Counted from the first letter of the stretch, positions 26,940 through 37,083 are shown. The stretch is DNA of 64,000 bases from Heyndrickxia coagulans 36D1 (GCF_000169195.2 NC_016023.1:682001-746000); one strand, 5' to 3'. Translations and numbers: made by a program. The notes: generated by a model not told the origin, from the letters alone.

Positions 26940-27544
26940 GCGACGAACATTTGGATACTTCATTGCCGCTTGAATACCAGCGCAATCAGGACCGTTTAAC
27001 CATTTTCGGTTTCTGGGTTTTCCTGGCAGCTGAAATCACTTTGTTTGCAACGCTGTTTGCGACGTATTTTACACTCCAGCACCAAACAGCTGGTGGACCT
27101 GTTCAGCAGGACATCTTTGAGCTCAAAGGTGTCCTGATTGAAACCTTTGTCCTTTTGACAAGTAGTTTTACATGCGGAATTGCCATCTTCAATATGCGTA
27201 ACCGGAATAAAGGCGCGATGCTCGGCTGGTTTATCGTTACCCTTCTTCTCGGTTTAACTTTCGTCGGCTTTGAAATCAATGAATTTGTCACGTACATTCA
27301 TGATGGAGCAACACTGCCGACAAGCGCATTCCTTTCCGCATTCTATGTATTGCTCGGAACGCACGGATGCCACGTTTCCCTCGGGATTTTATGGGGAATA
27401 TCGATTATTATACAACTGATCCGCCGCGGTTTAACGCCGATGACGGCACGCAAATTTTTTGTTGTAAGTATTTACTGGCACTTCCTTGATGTCGTCTGGA
27501 TCTTTATCTTCACTTTCGTTTATTTAGGAGGGTTGATGAAATAA
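26936..27544 (+). CDS. qoxC: Cytochrome aa3 quinol oxidase subunit III
   Basis: A 202-residue membrane protein with five transmembrane helices of the COX3 family. The conserved glutamate lies in helix III, and the HxxxGxxWG-like HVSLGILWG and YWHFLDVVWIFIF signatures are visible near the C-terminus. Its ATG overlaps the qoxB stop and follows AGGAGGTG. It stabilises subunit I. Confidence 0.97.
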   Translation: MSDEHLDTSLPLEYQRNQDRLTIFGFWVFLAAEITLFATLFATYFTLQHQTAGGPVQQDIFELKGVLIETFVLLTSSFTCGIAIFNMRNRNKGAMLGWFIVTLLLGLTFVGFEINEFVTYIHDGATLPTSAFLSAFYVLLGTHGCHVSLGILWGISIIIQLIRRGLTPMTARKFFVVSIYWHFLDVVWIFIFTFVYLGGLMK

Positions 27545-27828
27545 TGGAGCATCATTCAAAATATCCGATCGGCCATATCATCGGTTTTCTGCTTTCGATC
27601 GTGTTGACCCTTGTGGCACTGTATGTTGCTTTATATACCAACCTTTCTAAAACGGCGATCATCTGGACAATCGGATTTTTCGCTTTTCTCCAGGCAGGCG
27701 TGCAGTTATTTATGTTCATGCACGTCAAAGAAGGCGAAAGCGGCAAAATCAATGTTGGCAATATGATTTACAGTATTATTATCGCGATTGTCGTCGTTTA
27801 CGGAACCATCTGGGTTATGCACTTTTAA
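27544..27828 (+). CDS. qoxD: Cytochrome aa3 quinol oxidase subunit IV
   Basis: A 94-residue protein with three transmembrane helices. The pattern GFLLSIVLT, QAGVQLFMFMHV and the closing YGTIWVMHF is typical of the small subunit IV (COX4-pro family). Start and qoxC stop share a base (TAATG), so it is translationally coupled. It ends the operon. Confidence 0.95.
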   Translation: MEHHSKYPIGHIIGFLLSIVLTLVALYVALYTNLSKTAIIWTIGFFAFLQAGVQLFMFMHVKEGESGKINVGNMIYSIIIAIVVVYGTIWVMHF

Positions 27829-27832
27829 ACGA

Positions 27833-27869
27833 AAAAACCTGCATCCTTTTAGCGGATGCAGGTTTTTTT
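27833..27869 (+). terminator. Terminator of the qox operon
   Basis: AAACCTGCATCC / GGATGCAGGTTT stem with a 7-base loop and TTTTTTT, directly after the qoxD stop. Confidence 0.92.
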
Positions 27870-28002
27870 ATGGCTTGTCCGGGCAGACGACGTTTGCAAT
27901 ACGCCAAATCGGCGATCCTTCTCGTTATGGGTTTACCTGAACGCATCAACCGGTATACAACCCGGACGCCGGATGGATGCCTAGGCGCTGGTTATGCCGC
28001 AC

Positions 28003-28746
28003 TTATTGCGCTGTATAACCGCCATCCACGAGCAGGGCAATGCCGGTAACAAATTCATTTTCACAGAGGAACACGATGGCATGGGCGATTTCATCCGCAC
28101 GTCCGAGCCGGCCGATCGGATGCCTTGCCACGAGGCCGTCATAAAAATCGCCGAGTGCTTCTTTATTCACCATGCCTGTTTCGACATACCCCGGGTTCAC
28201 CGCATTCACGCGAATGCCTTTTGATGCATATTCAAGGGCCAGCGACTTTGTCATCAGGTTGACGGCGCCTTTACTTGCATTGTAGGCAAAAGCGCCCGGT
28301 TCGCCGACGTATCCTAAAATGGAGGATGTATTGACAATACAGCCCCCGCCTGTTTTCAACATTTCACGGATGGCATATTTCGAACCGAAAAATACACCGT
28401 TTTGATTGACGGAAATGACTTTTTGGTAGTCTTCAAAGCTCAGTTCATGGGTTTCGGCCATGACGCCGATGCCGGCATTGTTCACCATAATATCCACTTT
28501 GCCGTACCGGTTGACGGTTTCTGCGACAAGATCGGCGACGGACTGTTCATCAGATGCGTCGGCACGAATAAAGCAAACATCCGCCCCTTTTTCTTTGAGT
28601 TCTTTTTCAACCGCTTTGCCGCTTTCTTCGTTGTAATCGGAAATGACCACTTTCGCCCCTTTTTCCGTAAAAGCTTTTGCGGTTGCAATTCCGATCCCGG
28701 AAGCGCCGCCTGTAACAATTGCAATTTTATTTTCTAAGCTGGCCAT
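28003..28746 (-). CDS. Short-chain dehydrogenase/reductase
   Basis: A 247-residue classical SDR. Cofactor motif TGGASGIG near residue 14, NNAGIG near 87, active-site Ser near 140 and YNASK (Tyr ~153, Lys ~157). The Asp in VISDYNEE at the end of strand 2 suggests NAD(H) rather than NADP(H). The family includes FabG-like 3-oxoacyl reductases, acetoin/2,3-butanediol and glucose dehydrogenases; I cannot choose among them. ATG 28746 follows GGGAGGG; the upstream alternative start would run through that site. Monocistronic with a good sigma-A promoter. Confidence 0.88.
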   Translation of the reverse strand: MASLENKIAIVTGGASGIGIATAKAFTEKGAKVVISDYNEESGKAVEKELKEKGADVCFIRADASDEQSVADLVAETVNRYGKVDIMVNNAGIGVMAETHELSFEDYQKVISVNQNGVFFGSKYAIREMLKTGGGCIVNTSSILGYVGEPGAFAYNASKGAVNLMTKSLALEYASKGIRVNAVNPGYVETGMVNKEALGDFYDGLVARHPIGRLGRADEIAHAIVFLCENEFVTGIALLVDGGYTAQ

Positions 28747-28783
28747 TACAATTCCCTCCCATTGTGAGTATGTACACATTTTC

Positions 28784-28813
28784 ACTATACCGCTAAAAAG
28801 TAAGCGCTGTCAA
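28784..28813 (-). promoter_or_regulatory. Promoter of the SDR gene
   Basis: On the minus strand, a perfect -35 TTGACA (28808-28813) and -10 TATAGT (28784-28789) with an 18-bp spacer. Confidence 0.75.
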
Positions 28814-28907
28814 TTTTTATATCTATTTTTTGCGAAAAACAGTTTGCCTGGCTGGAATCGTTCTTCAGCCGTTCACTTCCGGTTTTCCAGCGAAAATCCC
28901 GGTAAGC

Positions 28908-28952
28908 AAAAAGCGGCTGCCCGGCATGCAACAAGCATTCCGGGCAGCCGCC
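28908..28952 (-). terminator. Terminator of tagH
   Basis: On the minus strand GCGGCTGCCCGG pairs with CCGGGCAGCCGC, followed by TTTTTG, four bases after the tagH stop. Confidence 0.92.
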
Positions 28953-28955
28953 TCC

Positions 28956-29768
28956 TTATTCTGCCACTTTTTCTTTTCTTTCTTTGCTCCGTTTTTCGAG
29001 AATCATCTGTTTGAAGTTTTTCTGTTTTTCTTTCGGCCACGATTTGAATTCTTTCAGGAATTTTTCATAATTTGGCAGAACATCATCGATCGCGCCGTAT
29101 TGCTTAATTTCCCCTGCTTCCAGCCACATCGCTTTCTCGCAAAATTTCTTTACCTGACCCATGGAGTGGCTGATGAAAAAGATCGTTTTGCCTGCATCCT
29201 TGAATTCATTCATCTTCTCAAAACATTTATCAGCAAATGTCTGGTCGCCGACTGATAACGCCTCGTCAATAACAAGAATATCAGGGTCAACGTTGACCGA
29301 GATGGCAAATCCGAGCCGTGACTTCATCCCGCTTGAATATTTTTTAACAGGCTGATCAATGAACTGCCCGATATCCGCAAATTCAATAATTTGCGGGGTT
29401 AGCTCCTTAATCTGCTTTTTGGTAAACCCAAGCATCAGACATTTCAGTTCAATATTTTCAAGGCCTGACAATTCATTGTTTAAGCCGGAGTTAATGGCAA
29501 TTAGCGATGTTTCGCCGTTTAATTCAATCGTTCCGGTTGTGGGCGGAATAATGCCGGTAATCAGATTGGACAAGGTTGATTTGCCGGCGCCATTAACGCC
29601 GACCACACCGATGACATCCCCGTTGCTTGCCTCAAAAGAGATGTTCTGCAAGGCGTAGAAATCATCGCCATAACCGCCCGGCAAAATGATATCGAGAATT
29701 TTTTCCGAATTGCTCCGGTACATTTTATACTTTTTCGAAACGTTTTTAAATCTGACAGATATGCTCAT
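28956..29768 (-). CDS. tagH: Wall teichoic acid export ATPase
   Basis: A 270-residue ABC ATPase of the TagH/RfbB polysaccharide-export class. Walker A GVNGAGKST near residue 57, the class-specific SLIAINSGLNNELSGLEN segment, signature YSSGMKSRLGFA, Walker B LVIDEALSVGD and SHSMGQV. With TagG it flips undecaprenyl-linked teichoic acid across the membrane. The C-terminal extension is short and charged (~40 residues), unlike the longer SH3b-containing tail of B. subtilis TagH. No tagG is adjacent, so the permease must be encoded elsewhere. Confidence 0.92.
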   Translation of the reverse strand: MSISVRFKNVSKKYKMYRSNSEKILDIILPGGYGDDFYALQNISFEASNGDVIGVVGVNGAGKSTLSNLITGIIPPTTGTIELNGETSLIAINSGLNNELSGLENIELKCLMLGFTKKQIKELTPQIIEFADIGQFIDQPVKKYSSGMKSRLGFAISVNVDPDILVIDEALSVGDQTFADKCFEKMNEFKDAGKTIFFISHSMGQVKKFCEKAMWLEAGEIKQYGAIDDVLPNYEKFLKEFKSWPKEKQKNFKQMILEKRSKERKEKVAE

Positions 29769-29835
29769 AGATTAGAACTCCCTGTTGTATATTCAATACG
29801 ATTATTATAAAGAAACAAATGCCGTTCGTTAAGCA

Positions 29836-30327
29836 TTATCGGGATCTTTTTCTTCGCGTAAACCATAAAAACAGACAGACGCCAATCAAGATGCCGAAAC
29901 TGTCAAAAGTGATGACATCTATAAAATGCCCTGTTCTGCCGCTGACAAAACTTTGATGCCATTCGTCGAAATTGGCATAGAAAAAACTTGCCAGAAAGCC
30001 GGCCGGGACTGCAAAACGGACAGGAACCAAAACCGTGCGCAAAGTTAGAAGGATCAGCAAAGTACAGACGGCATATTCCGCCACATGGCAGGATTTCCGG
30101 ATCCAGAATTCAATAAAATCATACGGCAGCGTTGACGTGACAAGCGCACCCCCGTAATAAAATTCGATTTTCGGCAATGTGTTTGCATCGAGGTGTACCA
30201 GCTTTTCCAATTCCGGCCGCATGTCCTGTTCCTTATAGGGCTGATTGGAGAAAAGAAACATGGCAGCCATAAACAGGATACATATGCCCGCAAGCACCAA
30301 CGCGCTTTGTTTTTTCTTCATGAGCAA
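29836..30327 (-). CDS. VanZ-family membrane protein
   Basis: A ~163-residue membrane protein with about four helices and the VanZ signatures: FSNQPY after helix 1, RKSCHVAEY at the start of helix 2, FDEWHQSFVSGRTGHFIDV and DSFGILIG. VanZ proteins give low-level teicoplanin resistance in some strains; the normal function is unknown. Start choice is uncertain: TTG 30327 is eight bases after AGGAGG, while an ATG two codons downstream is 14 bases away. It lies 67 bp upstream of tagH in the same direction and may be co-transcribed with it. Confidence 0.85.
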   Translation of the reverse strand: MLMKKKQSALVLAGICILFMAAMFLFSNQPYKEQDMRPELEKLVHLDANTLPKIEFYYGGALVTSTLPYDFIEFWIRKSCHVAEYAVCTLLILLTLRTVLVPVRFAVPAGFLASFFYANFDEWHQSFVSGRTGHFIDVITFDSFGILIGVCLFLWFTRRKRSR

Positions 30328-30451
30328 TGGCAAAGCCTCCTATTCGCTCTTTCCATTTTACATGAGTAAGAAAAATGTTGCATCCTTTTTAGGCGTTTTT
30401 CTTCCAATGGGCAAAAAAAGAAGTAGCCCTTTTCAGCTGTTTTCGGGAAAA

Positions 30452-30475
30452 TAAAAAACAAGGCATCTGGCCCTG
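30452..30475 (-). terminator. Terminator of the large protease gene
   Basis: On the minus strand CAGGGC / GCCTTG (one G-U pair), 5-base loop and TTTTTTATTTT, about 40 bp past the stop. Confidence 0.6.
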
Positions 30476-30513
30476 AAACGTTATTTTTCTTTTAAACGGT
30501 GGTATGTGTTCCC

Positions 30514-33500
30514 CTATTTTTGTACCGTAATCGTTTTGGCGTCGCTCCAAATGCCGTTTTTGACAGCATACAACGACAATTTTGTGCCTGCCTTTTGCTT
30601 TTTGATTTTCACGATGAACTTGCCATTTTTCCCGGCAACAGCATGGCCGATTGCCGTTTTTCCGGTTTTGACATAGATTTTGGACCCGCTAAGTGCCGTT
30701 CCGGTCACTTTCGTTGCGCCTGCTTTAACACCCTGTGCGGACGGTGCCGGCGGTTTTACGGTTACAACTGTGGTCTTTCCTGGATGGTGCGCCGCATCGG
30801 TTGCATAGACATACAGTTTTTTGCCAATGCTTTGCGATTGTATCTTGACCGCAAATTTCCCGTTTTTATCGGCTTTTCCGGTTCCAATTGTTGTTTTACC
30901 GGCTTTCACCGTGATTTTCGCATATGGCTCCGCTGTGCCGGTGACCTTTTTTGAAAAGTTGGTGACGGTCCGCACTTTTGGCGGAGGTGGCGGTGTTTCA
31001 TCCGCTACTTTCACTTGCACCGTTCTGCTGGCATAGCCGGTGCTTGTTTGTTTGGCCGAGACGGATAATACTGTGCCCGCTTTTTGTTTCGGAATCGGGA
31101 CGGAGAATTTACCGTTTTTTACAGCCGCGCTGCCAAGCTTTTTAGAACCGGCTTTTACTTCGACAACAAGGCCGCTTTTGGCGGAGCCCGTCACTTTCGT
31201 ATCCCGGTCACCCACTTTGTCCACATGCGATGGCTTCGGCGGAATTTTAATGACTGCCAGTTCAGTGATGTTGCCAGCAAAATCTTCTGCTTTAAAAACA
31301 TTTTTCCCGTCTGCCAGTTTGAGCGTCATCGTTTTGCTGAATTTCCGCATGGCAAACTGGTCCCCGCTCTTTACGTCCTTGCCGAATGGATGATTGAAAA
31401 TTTCATTCCCGTTTTCCGTGAAACGGAGCCGGTCAAAATTGTCCGTTACCGTCACCTTGACAGTCCCTGCTTCTGTCCGATTGTCGTTCGGCAAACCATC
31501 CGCTTTGATTTCCGGTTCTGTCGAGTCAATGATCACTTTTCTGTTGAATTCCATTTTATTTTGTTTTTCATCGATAGCGGAAATTTTCAGGTCAAATACG
31601 CCGTCTTTTTTGAACCGGATCGGTTGGCCGGCCATTGTTGAATCAAACAAATAAGTTCCGTCCACATCCTCATCTACCGGTATTTTCACCGGCGAAACAG
31701 CCAAATCTTTTCCTTCCACCGTAACAAATCTGACTTTATACGGACTCGTAATCGTTCCGTATACATCTATATCCCTTGAATCATACGGCATCAGCGCAAA
31801 CGGCTCCTCCAAATGGATGCCGGAAACAGCATTTTTCCCGCTTACTGTTTTAGTGGCATGGTTACCGGCATAATCGTAGGCTGTTACGGTAATCGATTGA
31901 TTGGCTTTCACGCTGAGCGGGACATGGTACGTTTGTCCGGCGTCCGGCTCCACTGCGCCTTCCAAATTCCCGTCAACAAACAGCAGGATGTATTGAACGC
32001 CGCTTCCCCCGTTGTCCATGGCGGAAAAGCTGACTTCATCGGCGTCATGGTCATAGCTGATATGGCTGATCTCCGGCACTTTTGTGTCGACCAGTACAGG
32101 AATCTGCATCGTCTGCCCCGGTTTTCCGGAATCGCCCGGTGTTGTCCTAATCTGGTAATAATACTTTCCGTCCGCTACTTTTTTATTGTTCGCAGTGCCG
32201 TCCCATGTCGTCTCATCCGGAAGATAAGTATACGGCAGGTCATCCCAGATGTTTTTCGGCAAATCATACTCAGTATAGAGCTTCCGGATTTCTTTTTTGT
32301 TCCCGTCCAAAATGCTGAATTCGGCCATTTTGCTGTTCCGCAAGAAAGACAGGACCGGTGTTGCAGTATCGCCCGAACCATCCTCGTCCGGCGAAATGGC
32401 AATTTTATTTTGGTCGAAATGGTTTTCTTCAAATAGATCCTCGCCGAGGTAGTAACCGTCTCCATCCACCATGCCGGAGATTTGGAAAAATGACTGTTTC
32501 CAGTTATACACCATCTGGTCAAGTACAGGTGCCTTCCCCCAATCCCCTTTAAAACCGGAATAAGGGACGGACAAATCCGGAAGCCCAGATCCTTCTTCAT
32601 GGAACGTGACAAAACCGTCAACAAAGTAGCCGTTTTTCATTTTCTTTGCCAAATTCGCATCCGCCCTAGACAAGTCAATCGTAATCGTGATGTCTTTTGA
32701 CCCGCCTTTTGGAATGTTCACAGACGGATTGTCTATCGTGACAGTGGCGCCTTCGATTTCCGCGGAAGATAACGCCAGCTTGCCTTGCGCATCGACCCTG
32801 TCCGCGACCGGTTTTGTGCTAACGGTATATTCAGCGTCTCGATTGCCAAAGTTGGTTGCTGTTAAGGTAAAAGAAAATTTGTTGGCGCTGATTTCTTTAA
32901 GCGCCACTTTTCCGTCGCTTGTCCCTTTCCGGACAATATACACCGGCGTTGTCACCGCCCTGTCGATTTGCATCAGCCCTGCGCCTTGCTTCCGCGGCGA
33001 ATAAAACGTTTTGGAATCCGGGTCTGTTAGCGGCATTGCCGTGTTCATGAGCAGTGTCTTTGCCAGTTTTATTTTATCTGCGCCTTTTAGTGACGGAAAT
33101 GCAGACTGGATGTACTGCAATACAAGCGCAGCGCCGCCCGCAACATGCGGGGTGGCCATCGATGTGCCGCTCATGGTGCCGTACTGGTCATTGTTTAATG
33201 TCGAATAAATTTCCCCGCCAGGTGCCGTGATTTCCGGCTTGAAGTCCAAGTTGGACGCCGTTCCCCAAGAGGAGAAAAAGCTCATTTTTCCGGCTTCTGG
33301 ATTTTGGATTTCGGCTTTCTTTCCGGTAAAGGTGAGGCTTACCTGTTTTCCTTCCGATAAAGCGGCTTTCATCGCTTCCCCGTCCGCCTGCAATACCGAA
33401 ATTTGCGGAATCTTGATGAACCGGTCTGAAGCCATTTCGAGAATACCGCTTTCATTATTGTAAATGATGGCCCCATTAGCGCCAGCACTTTGGGCATTGG

Positions 33501-34935
33501 CTGTTTTTTCAATAAGATTTGTATTGCCGCCGCGCGCCATCAAAGCGTATTTGCCCGATAGATCTTTCCCTGCAAAATCTTCTGCTGTGCCATACCCGCA
33601 ATCCACAACATCGTATGTTTTGTTTACGACATCGTTCGGGTGCCTGCTTCCTGCCGAGAAAAATGGAATGGAGGCCGTCTTTCCACCTGCAACTGTATAA
33701 TCAAGCAGATCAGCATGGACATTCGTATTTTCCATCGAGGCAACAGACATAGCATTCGGTGCGGTACCCGGTGCATTGACGGTGCCAATGTCCGGGTTGG
33801 ATGCAAACGGGCTATGTTCTTCCCCGCCAATTTGGCCTTCGTTTCCGGCTGCAACGGACATGAAGATCCCATTGTCGACTGCGCGGTTAACCGCTTTTTG
33901 TTCCGGATCATTTCCATCCGTAGATGCATCCGGCGTGCCAAAACTCATGTTTAATACGTCCGCACCGAGTTTAATGGCATCATCAATGGCTTTCATATAA
34001 ATGTCGCCATACGTATATGCCTGATCCTGGTCATTGCTGTACACTTTTAGCGCCAAAAGCTGGGCCTCCGGTGCAATTCCTTTCACGCCGCCTTCCGATT
34101 CATTGCCGTTTGCCGCCGCAATGCCCGAGACGTGCATGCCGTGCATGGAAGCACCGTCCCCTTCATCTATAATGTTGGTATTTTTATCTGCATAGTTATA
34201 GCCATACGGGACTTTTGCCGTAAAATATTTCCCGGAAAGGGCATCTTTTTTTACGAGATCGGAGACTTTTGCCTGGGTCAGTTTCGGCACCGTGCCTTCC
34301 GACAGCACCATATCTTTGTGGCGGTAGTCGATCCCTGTATCAATGACGCCGATGACCATGCCTTGCCCTTTATACTTTAAATTCCATGTTTCAGGCGCGC
34401 CGGTAAGGCCGTTGCTGGATACGGATTGTAGCTTGTCCTGCGGCCGTTTATACCGGTTGACGATATAAACATGGGATACATTTTCAATTTTCTTTAATTC
34501 TTTTATTTTGCCGTATGGGATGGTGCCGCTGATGCCGTTAGCCACTGTTGTAAACTGGTTTTCTACCTTAAGCGGCAGTTTTTTGGACCGGATGGCTGAA
34601 AGAACACCAGATTGCTGGTCTTTGATTTGTTGCTGGAGTTCTGTTTTTTTGTCTTTGGAGAGATCTTTATAGCGGATGCCGCGCTTTGTTGCGTAAGTAA
34701 TGGCCGGCGATCCGGCGAGCTCAATGATGACGCGCACTTGCCGATCCTCTTTATATTTTTCCGCCTGATCGAGCCCGTCCGGTTTCTTGCGGTCAGGCAT
34801 TTTCACCAATGGATTCGTTTTCTCTTTTCCGGCGGCTTGTGATTTCGATGGCGCCAACAGGATCCCGTTTGAAAAAATGAGTACAACCGTTAAAAGCAAG
34901 AATACTAGTTTTTTAGCCGTTCCGGCATTTTTCAT
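30514..34935 (-). CDS. Secreted subtilisin-like serine protease (Vpr/S8 family) with C-terminal Ig-like repeats
   Basis: A 1473-residue exported protease with signal peptide (~1-34), inhibitor I9 propeptide (~75-165) and S8 catalytic domain. Catalytic residues: Asp ~199 in VIDTGIDYRHKD, His ~266 in HGMHVSG, Ser ~586 in GTSMATPHVAGG. A PA domain is inserted before the serine (~440-510), as in Vpr and C5a-peptidase-like enzymes. Fn3-like and lasso-type domains follow, then from ~1150 four Ig-like modules with repeated K-V-T-G-T...G.I.V / KQKAGT.L.V motifs. No LPXTG or SLH anchor is visible, so it is probably released or loosely bound. It has a strong Shine-Dalgarno AAGGGGG, its own promoter and terminator. 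It is much longer than B. subtilis Vpr (806 residues), mainly through the C-terminal modules. Confidence 0.93.
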   Translation of the reverse strand: MKNAGTAKKLVFLLLTVVLIFSNGILLAPSKSQAAGKEKTNPLVKMPDRKKPDGLDQAEKYKEDRQVRVIIELAGSPAITYATKRGIRYKDLSKDKKTELQQQIKDQQSGVLSAIRSKKLPLKVENQFTTVANGISGTIPYGKIKELKKIENVSHVYIVNRYKRPQDKLQSVSSNGLTGAPETWNLKYKGQGMVIGVIDTGIDYRHKDMVLSEGTVPKLTQAKVSDLVKKDALSGKYFTAKVPYGYNYADKNTNIIDEGDGASMHGMHVSGIAAANGNESEGGVKGIAPEAQLLALKVYSNDQDQAYTYGDIYMKAIDDAIKLGADVLNMSFGTPDASTDGNDPEQKAVNRAVDNGIFMSVAAGNEGQIGGEEHSPFASNPDIGTVNAPGTAPNAMSVASMENTNVHADLLDYTVAGGKTASIPFFSAGSRHPNDVVNKTYDVVDCGYGTAEDFAGKDLSGKYALMARGGNTNLIEKTANAQSAGANGAIIYNNESGILEMASDRFIKIPQISVLQADGEAMKAALSEGKQVSLTFTGKKAEIQNPEAGKMSFFSSWGTASNLDFKPEITAPGGEIYSTLNNDQYGTMSGTSMATPHVAGGAALVLQYIQSAFPSLKGADKIKLAKTLLMNTAMPLTDPDSKTFYSPRKQGAGLMQIDRAVTTPVYIVRKGTSDGKVALKEISANKFSFTLTATNFGNRDAEYTVSTKPVADRVDAQGKLALSSAEIEGATVTIDNPSVNIPKGGSKDITITIDLSRADANLAKKMKNGYFVDGFVTFHEEGSGLPDLSVPYSGFKGDWGKAPVLDQMVYNWKQSFFQISGMVDGDGYYLGEDLFEENHFDQNKIAISPDEDGSGDTATPVLSFLRNSKMAEFSILDGNKKEIRKLYTEYDLPKNIWDDLPYTYLPDETTWDGTANNKKVADGKYYYQIRTTPGDSGKPGQTMQIPVLVDTKVPEISHISYDHDADEVSFSAMDNGGSGVQYILLFVDGNLEGAVEPDAGQTYHVPLSVKANQSITVTAYDYAGNHATKTVSGKNAVSGIHLEEPFALMPYDSRDIDVYGTITSPYKVRFVTVEGKDLAVSPVKIPVDEDVDGTYLFDSTMAGQPIRFKKDGVFDLKISAIDEKQNKMEFNRKVIIDSTEPEIKADGLPNDNRTEAGTVKVTVTDNFDRLRFTENGNEIFNHPFGKDVKSGDQFAMRKFSKTMTLKLADGKNVFKAEDFAGNITELAVIKIPPKPSHVDKVGDRDTKVTGSAKSGLVVEVKAGSKKLGSAAVKNGKFSVPIPKQKAGTVLSVSAKQTSTGYASRTVQVKVADETPPPPPKVRTVTNFSKKVTGTAEPYAKITVKAGKTTIGTGKADKNGKFAVKIQSQSIGKKLYVYATDAAHHPGKTTVVTVKPPAPSAQGVKAGATKVTGTALSGSKIYVKTGKTAIGHAVAGKNGKFIVKIKKQKAGTKLSLYAVKNGIWSDAKTITVQK

Positions 34936-35047
34936 TCTCTTTCCCCCTTAATTGCACATCCAAAGGCAACCAAATGGCTGATCCGGCTGAAATAAAACCG
35001 GTATCAATATTTTTTGGATTTTTTTGCCGAAAGGTGCATCTGCCCAG
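34936..35047 (-). other. Leader of the protease gene
   Basis: About 110 bases of AT-rich untranslated leader between the promoter and the start codon. No riboswitch-like structure recognised. The next stretch, up to 35291, also shows no gene; a plus-strand 80-codon frame there (35127-35369) lacks a ribosome-binding site and runs into pgcA. Confidence 0.4.
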
Positions 35048-35076
35048 AATATATCATGCCTTATTTTTAAAGTAAA
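35048..35076 (-). promoter_or_regulatory. Promoter of the protease gene
   Basis: On the minus strand TTTACT (35071-35076), 17-bp spacer, TATATT (35048-35053). Confidence 0.5.
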
Positions 35077-35291
35077 GAAAAATCAGGCTCATTTTTTCGG
35101 CAAATTTCTGCAAGCTACGCCTGCTTTTGCAGAAAGGGAAAATCGTACTGAACCTGCATGAAACGGGAAAGAAGGACCGGTACAAATACGGGGGCGGCAG
35201 CAATACGGGCGGTTCCGGAGAGATGGCCGGATCAGTGAAAATGTTGTTCCGCCTGGGCTGCGGTAGTCCGGCAGTATTCTGCCAGTGCGCG

Positions 35292-35325
35292 AAAAAAAGC
35301 CCCGGACGTCAAATCCGCCCGGGGC
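35292..35325 (-). terminator. Terminator of pgcA
   Basis: On the minus strand GCCCCGG / CCGGGGC with a 13-base loop followed by TTTTTTT. Confidence 0.9.
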
Positions 35326-35337
35326 ACTCCATGAATA

Positions 35338-37083
35338 CTATTCAAGCATACGGTTTACGAGATTCATAACTTCATCGCTTAAGCGTTTGTTCCGTTGTTC
35401 GCTCTCCGCGAGGCTGTCCGCTTTCACACCAAAGTAGAACTTCACTTTCGGTTCTGTTCCGGACGGGCGCATGCAGAACCATGAACCGTCTTCAAGGAAA
35501 AATTTCAGCACATTGGACTTTGGCAGTTCAATTTTTGACGTTTCTCCCGTTTTCGCGTTGGTCCGCACTTGTGATTGATAATCCTCGCGGGCGGATACGG
35601 GGATGCCCGCCACTTCTGTTAACGGATGGGCACGGAAGTTGGCAAGGATGCCGGCGATTTTTTCCGATCCTTCTTTTCCTTTCAAAGTGAGCGATGTTAA
35701 GGATTCCTTATAGTAGCCGTACTGTTCGAAAATGTCAAGCAGGCCTTCATACAATGTTTTTCCCATCGACTTATAGTAAGCGGCCACCTCCGCAGCAAGC
35801 ACTGCCGACTGCACCGCATCTTTATCGCGCACAAAATCGCCGATTAAATAACCATAGCTTTCTTCATACCCGAATAAGAAAGTATGGGCACCGGTTTTTT
35901 CAAACTCTTTGATTTTTTCACCGATGAATTTAAAACCGGTCAAAGTGTCGATCGTCGGGATGCCGAAAGACCGGGCAATATCGCGGCCGATTTCTGACGT
36001 CACAATCGTTTTGATGACAATACCGTTTTCAGGCAATGTCCCTTGCTTTTGTTTTTGTGTTAAAAGATAATGGAGCAGTAATGCACCTGTCTGGTTGCCG
36101 GTTAAAACCTCGTATTTTCCTTCATGGTTTTTTACGGCAACGCCAAGACGGTCAGTGTCCGGGTCGGTGCCAAGCAAAATGTCCGCGCCGATTTCTTCGC
36201 CGTAGCGGATGGCAAGTTCAAAAGCGGCATGTTCTTCCGGATTTGGCGATTTTACTGTTGAGAACTCGGAATCCGGCAGCTCCTGTTCTTTTACAACGGT
36301 GACGTTTTGAAAACCGAAATTTTCAAGGCCGCGGCGGACCGGGAGATTGCCTGTCCCATGCAGCGGCGTATAGACGATTTTGAAAGAATCTGCAACCGAA
36401 CTGATCACTTCCTTGTTTTGGCGGAGTTTGATGAGCTGGTCCTGGTAAGCTTTGTCTACATTTTCGCCGATATAAACGAGCAAGCCTTTTTCGATCAGAT
36501 CCTTTTCTTCGCCGACTTCGACAAGCAGCTCATTTTCGACACGGTTCACATAGCCTGTCAGTTCGTCCGCTTCTTTTGGTGGCATCTGCCCGCCATCCGG
36601 ACCGTAAACTTTGTAGCCGTTGTATTCTTTCGGGTTATGGCTCGCTGTGATGACAACGCCGGCATAAGCGTTCAAGTACCGGACCGCAAATGACAAAAGC
36701 GGCGTCGGATGGAGGGAATCAAATAAATAGGCTTTGATCCCATGCTTGCCGAGCGTTTTTGCAGTTTCAAGCGCAAACTCCGGCGACTTGCGTCTTGAAT
36801 CGTAGGCAATCGCGACCCCGCGGTTTACGGCTTCTTCCCCCTGGTCGAGAATGAAGTTTGCCAGCCCTTCTGATGCTTTCCGGACTGTATAAATATTCAT
36901 GCGGTTCGTGCCGGCGCCCAGTTCCCCGCGCATACCGCCCGTTCCGAACTCGAGGTTTTTATAAAAGCGGTCTTCCAGATTTTTTTCATCCCCGCTTACG
37001 CCGGCTAATTCTGCTTTTAATGCGGCATCCAGCTCTGCAAAGCGGTTCCATTTTTCATAAGAAGTTTTCCAATCAGTGCTCAT
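35338..37083 (-). CDS. pgcA: Alpha-phosphoglucomutase
   Basis: A 581-residue phosphohexomutase interconverting glucose-6-phosphate and glucose-1-phosphate, which feeds UDP-glucose for teichoic acid and glycolipid synthesis. The phosphoserine loop is [15 protein letters not shown] near residue 140. The metal loop is [15 protein letters not shown], the sugar-binding loop is FGYEESYGY and the phosphate-binding loop is [12 protein letters not shown] near the end. The length matches B. subtilis PgcA. ATG 37083 follows CAGGAGG with a 5-base gap; the ATG 33 bp further upstream is poorer. Single gene with a strong terminator. Confidence 0.95.
   Translation of the reverse strand: MSTDWKTSYEKWNRFAELDAALKAELAGVSGDEKNLEDRFYKNLEFGTGGMRGELGAGTNRMNIYTVRKASEGLANFILDQGEEAVNRGVAIAYDSRRKSPEFALETAKTLGKHGIKAYLFDSLHPTPLLSFAVRYLNAYAGVVITASHNPKEYNGYKVYGPDGGQMPPKEADELTGYVNRVENELLVEVGEEKDLIEKGLLVYIGENVDKAYQDQLIKLRQNKEVISSVADSFKIVYTPLHGTGNLPVRRGLENFGFQNVTVVKEQELPDSEFSTVKSPNPEEHAAFELAIRYGEEIGADILLGTDPDTDRLGVAVKNHEGKYEVLTGNQTGALLLHYLLTQKQKQGTLPENGIVIKTIVTSEIGRDIARSFGIPTIDTLTGFKFIGEKIKEFEKTGAHTFLFGYEESYGYLIGDFVRDKDAVQSAVLAAEVAAYYKSMGKTLYEGLLDIFEQYGYYKESLTSLTLKGKEGSEKIAGILANFRAHPLTEVAGIPVSAREDYQSQVRTNAKTGETSKIELPKSNVLKFFLEDGSWFCMRPSGTEPKVKFYFGVKADSLAESEQRNKRLSDEVMNLVNRMLE

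Noticed and set aside
26121-26963. 280-codon open frame on the minus strand
   Set aside because: It is antisense to qoxB, Cys/His/Arg-rich in the manner of shadow frames, and has no start signal.
35127-35369. 80-codon plus-strand frame
   Set aside because: No ribosome-binding site, crosses the pgcA terminator and enters pgcA antisense.
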